A stretch of DNA of 19,985 bases. Origin: an uncultured Bacteroidales bacterium. Lineage in GTDB: Bacteria > Bacteroidota > Bacteroidia > Bacteroidales > UBA932. The stretch is taken from NCBI GenBank assembly GCA_934667175.1, contig CAKULN010000047.1, forward strand, positions 1 to 19,985. The letters are read 5' to 3'. The position numbers and the translations under genes are program-made. The notes under the pieces are model-generated. The model had not been told where the DNA came from and did not search any database. It saw only the letters and a list, made by a program, of their open reading frames with translations. Of this stretch, positions 15,062-19,985 are shown piece by piece. How positions within the stretch are numbered: position 1 is the first letter of the stretch; the number at the start of each line of letters is the position of its first letter.

Positions 15062-16759
15062 ATGAAAATGAATAAGATAAAGTTTGTTTCCATTTTGTCA
15101 GCCGCTTTGGCCTTTTGCGTGATGAACGCATGTAGGGACAATGATGCGTCCGAAGTCACTGAACTTGCGGCCAAGGCAAAGATAACCTTGGGCTCGTACT
15201 ATGAGGCGAGCAAGGATTACAAGACTGCCGGAGCTGTTGTCTCACCGTCTTGGAGGTCAGAGGACAAAGGGGTGATAATGCTTGAGTCTGGCGGTATCGC
15301 AAAGAGAGCCGAGGCGGCTCCGATTCTTCCGGGCAGCAACTCTTCTTTGTTCCTGTTCAATGTACAGGCATCACGTCTTGAGACGTCGGTTCTGAGTTGG
15401 TACCCTTCCGAAGCTGACGTGCGTCTGTCCGGAAACACAGTGAAATACACCATTCCGACCAATCAGAACGGGACCGAGGTCCCGGTCATGTTTGATGTGG
15501 TGAGCGCCAAGGTCAATTCCTACGAAGGCTGCAAATTCAATCTGGAGCCTGCCGGATGTATGGTGTTCGTGAATGTGGCGATGGGGGACTACGATGTGGC
15601 CAGCCTTGAACTGACCGCCAATGGTGGTGAGAACCTTGCAGGTGAGGTCACCGCGGATTTCACGGAGGGTACTTTCATCGCAAGTTCCGCGTCAGTCAAG
15701 ATGACTCCGGCCACACCGGTGGACTGCCGCTCAAATTCGGTCTTCATTCCGGTGTATTGTGCTCCAGTGACCCTATCAAGAGGATTTACGGCCAAAATCA
15801 CCTCATCTTCCGGCCAGACGATCACTACATCCACCAACAGCGAGATAGCCCTTGTGGCCGGTGAGCGGATCAGCACCGAGAAAATGGCCGAAGACAATTC
15901 GACCGAACTTGTGTTCTGCGGAGACAATCACGTGTTTGTGGTCAATGCGACAATCGCCAAGGATTCCTACAAGGAAGGCATTGTATGGCAGTGGGACGCT
16001 ACATCGGCTGCCGGAGATTTGGGACTCGACGCCAAAAGATGCGACCATCTTGACGAGTGCAAGTTCGTGGACAACGGGAGCAAGTTGCTGCTGACCAGTT
16101 CGTACGGTTGGTGCGCCCTTCTGGACTATTCAACCTCCAAGATGCTTTTCCACGCCACGGCTGTGCCGAACGCGCATTCCGCTGAATATATTCCTGGAGG
16201 CTACATCGCTGTCGCCACTTCCACTGGTTCGACGGCCAATCACAACAAGGTTCAGCTGTACAATTCCGCAAGATCAGAGGTGGTTCTCGCAAGCGCTGAC
16301 CTTGATTCAGGACACGGCGTCGTTTGGGATTACAAGAGAAACGTGCTTTATGCTGCCGGTGGAAATGTCATCAAGATATTCAAGATCAATGGCCTTGACA
16401 CAAACGAGCCTTCGTTCGAGCTCGTCAAGAGCATCAAGGCCCCTCAGGGAGGAATACACGACATCAACCGTGTTGATGACAACACCATCACCGTGGCCGG
16501 AAACCGCGCATATTTGTTCAATGTCGAGACTGAAAAGTTCACCGAAATGCCTTTGTTCTCAGGCTCCACCGCTCTTAAGTCTCTCAACTACAATGCTGAG
16601 ACAGGTGAGGTATGGTACACGGACGCGACCTTCCCGGAGGGAGAGGAAAGTTGGTCTTCCCATAAGATCTGCTATAGCAGGAACATAGAGGCTTCCGCTC
16701 CTGACAGAATCATCAACGTTGACATCGACATGTACAAGGTACGTGTAAAAAAATGGTAA
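15062..16759 (+). CDS. Lipoprotein with fimbrillin-like N-terminal half and DUF6528-like propeller
   Basis: A 565-aa predicted lipoprotein: signal peptide with a weak lipobox MNAC (Cys24). Residues about 30-285 resemble fimbrillin-type domains of Bacteroidetes in layout: charged strand-rich N-terminus, NGTEVPVMFD, and a closing strand TTSTNSEIALVAGERISTEKM. From about 290 to the end it resembles DUF6528 proteins: ELVFCGDNHVFVVNA, GIVWQWDA, DECKFVDNGSKLLLTSSYGWCALLD, NAHSAEYIPGG and SGHGVVWDYKRNVLYAAG, a propeller-like repeat series. Function unknown. With the previous gene it gives two propeller lipoproteins in one locus, so both may sit on the cell surface around SusC/SusD. The ATG at 15068 is an alternative start. 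Family names are from memory and need a profile search. Confidence 0.75.
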   Translation: MKMNKIKFVSILSAALAFCVMNACRDNDASEVTELAAKAKITLGSYYEASKDYKTAGAVVSPSWRSEDKGVIMLESGGIAKRAEAAPILPGSNSSLFLFNVQASRLETSVLSWYPSEADVRLSGNTVKYTIPTNQNGTEVPVMFDVVSAKVNSYEGCKFNLEPAGCMVFVNVAMGDYDVASLELTANGGENLAGEVTADFTEGTFIASSASVKMTPATPVDCRSNSVFIPVYCAPVTLSRGFTAKITSSSGQTITTSTNSEIALVAGERISTEKMAEDNSTELVFCGDNHVFVVNATIAKDSYKEGIVWQWDATSAAGDLGLDAKRCDHLDECKFVDNGSKLLLTSSYGWCALLDYSTSKMLFHATAVPNAHSAEYIPGGYIAVATSTGSTANHNKVQLYNSARSEVVLASADLDSGHGVVWDYKRNVLYAAGGNVIKIFKINGLDTNEPSFELVKSIKAPQGGIHDINRVDDNTITVAGNRAYLFNVETEKFTEMPLFSGSTALKSLNYNAETGEVWYTDATFPEGEESWSSHKICYSRNIEASAPDRIINVDIDMYKVRVKKW

Positions 16760-16767
16760 TTTATTGT

Positions 16768-16775
16768 TATATTTG
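16768..16775 (+). promoter_or_regulatory. TAnnTTTG -7 box directly ahead of the sigma gene
   Basis: TATATTTG is an exact -7 consensus, 9 nt before the sigma ATG. Transcription would start near 16780, giving an almost leaderless message. No good -33 TTTG is seen 19-21 nt upstream, so the promoter is weak or needs help. The box also argues against the TTG start at 16764, which would lie inside the promoter. Confidence 0.45.
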
Positions 16776-16784
16776 TCAGGCATA

Positions 16785-17312
16785 ATGCTTAATGAAGACA
16801 AGCAATTACTTGGACAGATAGCGGGAGGGGATGCCAAGGCTCTTGGCATCCTCTATGTTCTGTATGCGGGACGCATCCGAAATTTCGCGTTCAGCATGTT
16901 GCAGAACTCCTCAGAGGCGGAAGACATAACACATGATATCTTCCTGAAGATATGGAACTCCCGTGAGGGCCTGCGCGAAGTGGATTCGCTCAAGTCATAC
17001 CTTTTCAGCATGGCGCATAACGCTGTCCTGAATTTTATCAAGCGCAAGGGAGTGCGCGACAGGTATCGTAAAGTGTCCGCAAGCCTCGGGAGCGACCATT
17101 ATGATCCGTCGTTTCAGGTGGACACGATGGAACTGCTCCATAGCATTGACGATGCGATTGAGGAAATGTCTGTCCTGAGGAAGACGATCTTCAGGATGAA
17201 CCGCTACGAACACAAGACTTACCAAGAGATCGCCGACGCGCTGATGATAAGTCCCAAGACGGTGCAGTACCACATCTCATGCGCCCTCGCAGAACTAAGG
17301 AAGCTTCTTTAG
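16785..17312 (+). CDS. ECF RNA polymerase sigma factor (Bacteroidetes sigma-70 family)
   Basis: A 175-aa extracytoplasmic-function sigma factor. Region 2 (about 20-88) has the core-binding and -10 recognition helices (NSSEAEDITHDIFLKIW, SLKSYLFSMAHNAVLNFIKRK). Region 4 (about 118-172) ends in the helix-turn-helix YQEIADALMISPKTVQYHISCALAELRKLL. This fits the Bacteroidetes ECF group that works with FecR and STN-SusC. No anti-sigma gene adjoins it; the only candidate is fecR at 6945, with susC, susD and two lipoprotein genes between. The start at ATG 16785 is chosen because the upstream TTG lies in a -7 box. It probably transcribes its own locus, making a positive loop released when SusC is loaded. 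Confidence 0.93.
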   Translation: MLNEDKQLLGQIAGGDAKALGILYVLYAGRIRNFAFSMLQNSSEAEDITHDIFLKIWNSREGLREVDSLKSYLFSMAHNAVLNFIKRKGVRDRYRKVSASLGSDHYDPSFQVDTMELLHSIDDAIEEMSVLRKTIFRMNRYEHKTYQEIADALMISPKTVQYHISCALAELRKLL

Positions 17313-17356
17313 CATTGACTGGCAAAAGAATTATTGTTTTAAAAATTAATGAATAT

Positions 17357-18298
17357 ATGAAAGCAAAATTATTGTACCTGTTTGCCGCCGCTGTGTGCCT
17401 TTGCTCCTGCGGCACGGCGAAGAAGGATGTGGTTGATGTGTCCAAGTACCCTAACAGGGCGGAGATGATCGTCGCGCAGATGCACGACCCGGCATCGAAG
17501 TATGTTGTCGTGGCCTGCCACAGAGGCGACTGGCGCAACTATCCGGAGAACTCCATCCCGGCCATCGAGTCCATCATCAGGATGGGAGTCGACATCATGG
17601 AACTTGACCTGAAACTCACCAAGGACAGCGTCCTCGTGCTCTCTCACGACAGGACTATTGACCGCTGTACCACCGGCAAAGGTCTCGTGAGCGACTACAC
17701 ATTGGATGAGTTGAAGCAGTTCCGTCTCAGGCGCGCCCACGGTGTAGCTACTGATTCTCTGCATATATGTACGCTTCGTGAGGCGTTGGAGTGCTGCAAG
17801 GACCGCATCTGCGTGAATGTGGACCAGGGCTATGAATATTATGATTTGGTTCTCGCCCTGACAGAGGAACTCGGAGTCACGGACCAGATCCTGATCAAGG
17901 GCAAGAAGCCAGTGTCCGAGGTCGCCGCTAAAATGGCCGCCCATGAGAGGAATATGATGTATATGCCTATCATTGACATACAGAAAGAGGCCGGCAAGGC
18001 GCTTTTCAATGAATATATGCAGACTGGCACCGTGCCACTCGCCTATGAGGTTTGCTGGAAGAAGCTGACCCCAGAGGTTGAGGACTGCTTCAAGAAGATA
18101 ATCGACTCTGGCTCAAAACTCTGGGTCAACACCATCTGGGGAAGTCTCTGCGGCTACCTTGACGATGACAAGGCTCTTGACTGCGGTGACCCTGCCCTCA
18201 TCTACGATCAGGTGATCGCCTTTGGCACCTCTCTCATCCAGACCGACCGTCCTGAGCAGCTGCTCACATACCTCCGCGGCAAAGGGTTGCACGATTAG
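17357..18298 (+). CDS. Glycerophosphodiester phosphodiesterase lipoprotein
   Basis: A 313-aa predicted lipoprotein (lipobox LCSC, Cys18) with a GDPD TIM-barrel. The catalytic set is visible: H55-R56-G57, P63-E64-N65-S66, metal ligands E82 and D84 (MELDLKLTKD) and H97-D98 (SHDRTIDRCTTGKG). The family hydrolyses glycerophosphodiesters such as glycerophospho-ethanolamine, -choline or -inositol to glycerol-3-phosphate and the free alcohol, with a divalent metal. The frame is open upstream, overlapping the sigma gene, but the ATG at 17357 places the signal peptide correctly. It lies 44 nt after sigma and 25 nt before the GlpT-type gene, so product release and uptake are encoded side by side. Whether it faces the surface or the periplasm is not settled by the sequence. 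Confidence 0.93.
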   Translation: MKAKLLYLFAAAVCLCSCGTAKKDVVDVSKYPNRAEMIVAQMHDPASKYVVVACHRGDWRNYPENSIPAIESIIRMGVDIMELDLKLTKDSVLVLSHDRTIDRCTTGKGLVSDYTLDELKQFRLRRAHGVATDSLHICTLREALECCKDRICVNVDQGYEYYDLVLALTEELGVTDQILIKGKKPVSEVAAKMAAHERNMMYMPIIDIQKEAGKALFNEYMQTGTVPLAYEVCWKKLTPEVEDCFKKIIDSGSKLWVNTIWGSLCGYLDDDKALDCGDPALIYDQVIAFGTSLIQTDRPEQLLTYLRGKGLHD

Positions 18299-18323
18299 GA
18301 AGCCATCATAATATTCATAGATA

Positions 18324-19745
18324 ATGGCTTCATTTCTTGATTTTTTCAGAATAAGCGCTCCGTCAGCGTCCAAGGTCGCTCCTGAGAACGCTGACAGGGT
18401 TTGGAAGCGGGAACGTTTCCAGTCATTCATCGCCATCACTTTCGGCTACGCTCTCTATTATGTGTGCCGTATGTCGATGGGTGTGATGAAGCAGCCGTTG
18501 ATCGACGCTGGACTGCTTAACGCCACTCAGCTTGGTATCATCGGAGCATGCCTTTACTGGACCTATGCCGTGGGCAAGTTCGTCAACGGATTCCTGGCCG
18601 ACGGCTCGAATGTCAAAAGGTTCATGGCCACAGGACTGGTTCTGTCTTCCGCCGCAAACCTGATCATGGGAGTGCTCGGCGCCACGGCTGTAGATGCCGG
18701 CATCAGCAGCTCAGTGATATTCATTGTGTTCGCCATCATGTGGGGCATGAACGGTTGGGCGCAGTCCATGGGGGCTCCTCCTTCCATCGTTACCCTGTCA
18801 AGATGGTTTCCTCTACGGATACGCGGCACTTATTATGGCTTTTTCAGCGCCTCTCACAACATCGGTGAGGGTCTGTCGTTCATATTCGTGGGCTCCATCG
18901 TCGCTGCTTTCGGTTGGAAATGGGGCTTCTTCGGAGCGGCCTGCGCCGGTCTTCTGGGCGTTCTCCTGATTCTCTTCTGGCTTCACGACACGCCTGAGAG
19001 CAAGGGGCTTCCGTCCATTGAGGAACTCTCCGGAGAGGAGACCAAGAAGACTGCCAAGGAAGAATCCGCCGAGTCTGCCGAGGCTCGGGCGGCCGAGACC
19101 CGCAGTATCCAGAAAGCCGTCCTTCGCAATCCCGGAGTGTGGATCCTGGCCCTTTCCAGCGCCTTCATGTACATGAGCCGCTACGCCATCAACGAGTGGG
19201 GCACAATCTTCCTTCAGGAGACTTATGAATATGACCTCAAAGCCGCCGCCGCGATTATCGGCATCAATCCGATCTTCGGAGTGCTCGGAACCGTGTTCTC
19301 AGGCTGGCTGTCCGACAAGGTGTTCAAAGGGGACAGAAAGTACCCTGCATTCACCGCCGGGATCCTTGAGGCCATTTCCCTCTACCTCTTCCTGTTCGGA
19401 GGCGGAAGCCACTTCACGCTCATCCTTTCGATGGTTCTGTTCGGAATCGCGATCGGTGTGCTGATCAGTTTCATCGGCGGCCTGATGGCCATAGACCTTG
19501 TTCCGAGAAAGGCCTCCGGAGCCGCTCTCGGCATCGTAGGTGTTGCCTCCTACGCAGCCGCAGGCCTTCAGAACATTGTCTCCGGTCTTCTTCTGGACAA
19601 CAACACAGTCGAGGTCGTGAACAAACTTGGCGAGACCGTGACCAAGCACGATTTCACTTACGTCAGCTGGTTCTGGCTCGGCGCCGCCGTGATTTCCTTC
19701 CTCCTTCCGATGCTCAACTGGCATCGCAGGCAGCAGGAAATCTAA
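18324..19745 (+). CDS. glpT: GlpT/UhpT-type organophosphate:phosphate antiporter (probable glycerol-3-phosphate transporter)
   Basis: A 473-aa inner-membrane protein of the OPA branch of the major facilitator superfamily, which exchanges an organic phosphate for inorganic phosphate. About 12 membrane helices are visible, with a long charged cytoplasmic loop in the middle (about 232-265, Glu/Lys/Ala-rich). By alignment from memory with E. coli GlpT, the phosphate-binding arginines and histidine are present: R49 (YYVCRMSMG; R45 there), H178 (SASHNIGEG; H165) and R286 (MYMSRYAINEW; R269). The family block MGAPPSIVTLSRWFPLRIRGTYYG is clear. Sugar-phosphate specificity cannot be excluded from sequence, but the neighbouring phosphodiesterase makes glycerol-3-phosphate the likeliest substrate. 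It is the last gene of the locus, followed by hairpins and a terminator. Confidence 0.9.
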   Translation: MASFLDFFRISAPSASKVAPENADRVWKRERFQSFIAITFGYALYYVCRMSMGVMKQPLIDAGLLNATQLGIIGACLYWTYAVGKFVNGFLADGSNVKRFMATGLVLSSAANLIMGVLGATAVDAGISSSVIFIVFAIMWGMNGWAQSMGAPPSIVTLSRWFPLRIRGTYYGFFSASHNIGEGLSFIFVGSIVAAFGWKWGFFGAACAGLLGVLLILFWLHDTPESKGLPSIEELSGEETKKTAKEESAESAEARAAETRSIQKAVLRNPGVWILALSSAFMYMSRYAINEWGTIFLQETYEYDLKAAAAIIGINPIFGVLGTVFSGWLSDKVFKGDRKYPAFTAGILEAISLYLFLFGGGSHFTLILSMVLFGIAIGVLISFIGGLMAIDLVPRKASGAALGIVGVASYAAAGLQNIVSGLLLDNNTVEVVNKLGETVTKHDFTYVSWFWLGAAVISFLLPMLNWHRRQQEI

Positions 19746-19755
19746 TCGGATTAGT

Positions 19756-19775
19756 GCTCAAGCAGAGTCTTGAGC
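19756..19775 (+). other. Short perfect hairpin after glpT
   Basis: GCTCAAG (19756-19762) and CTTGAGC (19769-19775) form a 7-bp stem with a 6-nt loop, 10 nt after the glpT stop. There is no U-run. It sits just before the large palindrome and may add to 3'-end stability. Confidence 0.5.
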
Positions 19776-19781
19776 GATCGA

Positions 19782-19847
19782 CAGCGAAAAAAGAAAAACC
19801 AAAATTTTGCACGGTGGACCAAAATTTTGGTTTTTCTTTTTTCGCTG
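19782..19847. terminator. Bidirectional terminator with 28-bp perfect arms
   Basis: A perfect inverted repeat with 28-nt arms (19782-19809 and 19820-19847) and a 10-nt loop. The arms contain an A-rich tract (AAAAAAGAAAAACC) on the left and its complement, ending TTTTTCTTTTTT, on the right, around CCAAAATTTTG. In either direction it gives an A-tract, stem and U-tract, the layout of a two-way intrinsic terminator. It ends the glpT transcript and would also stop a convergent transcript from beyond the right edge. Confidence 0.7.
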
Positions 19848-19867
19848 CCTTGTGCATGAATAGTCAA

Positions 19868-19890
19868 GTCACTTCGGCAGGCTCAGTGAG
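19868..19890 (+). repeat. Degraded REP-like copy, forward orientation
   Basis: GTCACTTCGGCAGGCTCAGT followed by GAG: same core as the in-gene copies, with TCACT/AGTGA still pairing over 5 bp. Its second half, GGCTCAGTG (19880-19888), also pairs with CACTGAG...AGCC (19905-19917), which is followed by TTTTT (19918-19922). This gives a possible second terminator built partly from the repeat. Confidence 0.7.
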
Positions 19891-19959
19891 CAATCGCTCT
19901 TGTGCACTGAGTCAGCCTTTTTCCGGTAAGGGATTTTACTTTTCGATCATTGAACTTCC

Positions 19960-19984
19960 GGTCACTGAGCTTGTCGAAGTGACC
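19960..19984 (-). repeat. Full REP-like palindrome, reverse orientation
   Basis: A 25-bp copy with perfect 7-bp arms GGTCACT and AGTGACC around the reverse of the core (GAGCTTGTCGA). It faces the copy at 19868 across about 70 bp, forming a head-to-head pair as in REP doublets. It ends one base before the window edge, so more copies may follow. The DNA between the pair shows no gene. Confidence 0.8.
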
Positions 19985-19985
19985 G

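Noticed and set aside
16764..16784. TTG start for the sigma gene
   Set aside because: It lies in or before the TATATTTG box; the ATG at 16785 starts the conserved region.

Overview
The window looks like a chromosomal piece of a member of the Bacteroidota, most likely order Bacteroidales, of moderate to high GC. The grounds are a SusC/SusD pair with an STN-bearing SusC, a FecR anti-sigma and a Bacteroidetes-type ECF sigma factor, BACON and DUF6528-like lipoproteins, near absence of Shine-Dalgarno sequences, and promoters of the TTTG / TAnnTTTG type. I cannot name genus or species.

Layout. (1) 1-1457: a minus-strand CobW/ZNG1-type GTPase metallochaperone with a His-rich tail insert, with its own TTTG-N20-TAnnTTTG promoter. 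(2) 1458-1741: intergenic DNA with five alternating copies of a short RCGCAC/GTGCGY inverted motif and a promoter. (3) 1742-4159: a housekeeping cluster of a small coiled-coil protein, ZapA, a structured non-coding stretch that is probably 6S RNA, a terminator and ribonuclease Y. (4) 4195-6378: a full-length DsbD-type thiol:disulfide interchange protein, followed by a nested inverted-repeat structure. (5) 6580-19745: a 13-kb co-oriented locus of BACON lipoprotein, FecR anti-sigma, SusC, SusD, Fn3 plus PQQ-like propeller lipoprotein, fimbrillin-like plus DUF6528-like lipoprotein, ECF sigma, GDPD lipoprotein and GlpT-type transporter. (6) 19746-19985: intergenic DNA with hairpins, a 28-bp-arm palindromic terminator and REP-like repeats.

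How the large locus may work (inference). SusC/SusD would bring a glycerophospho-compound across the outer membrane. The lipoprotein glycerophosphodiesterase would release glycerol-3-phosphate, and the GlpT-like antiporter would carry it into the cytoplasm. Occupancy of SusC would be signalled through its STN domain to FecR and on to the ECF sigma. The sigma gene is not next to fecR but about 9 kb downstream, inside the locus, so it could amplify its own operon.

The most unusual feature is a family of roughly 25-bp palindromes with 6-7-bp arms of three kinds (GGTCGCT/AGCGACC, GTCCCT/AGGGAC, GGTCACT/AGTGACC) around a fixed asymmetric core. They occur in the intergenic DNA at the right end and also inside two genes, dsbD and fecR. 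There they are read in frame, always in the same phase, and make Ser/Thr/Ala/Gly linkers next to membrane segments. The arms covary between copies. This resembles REP elements and the protein-coding palindromes of Rickettsia.
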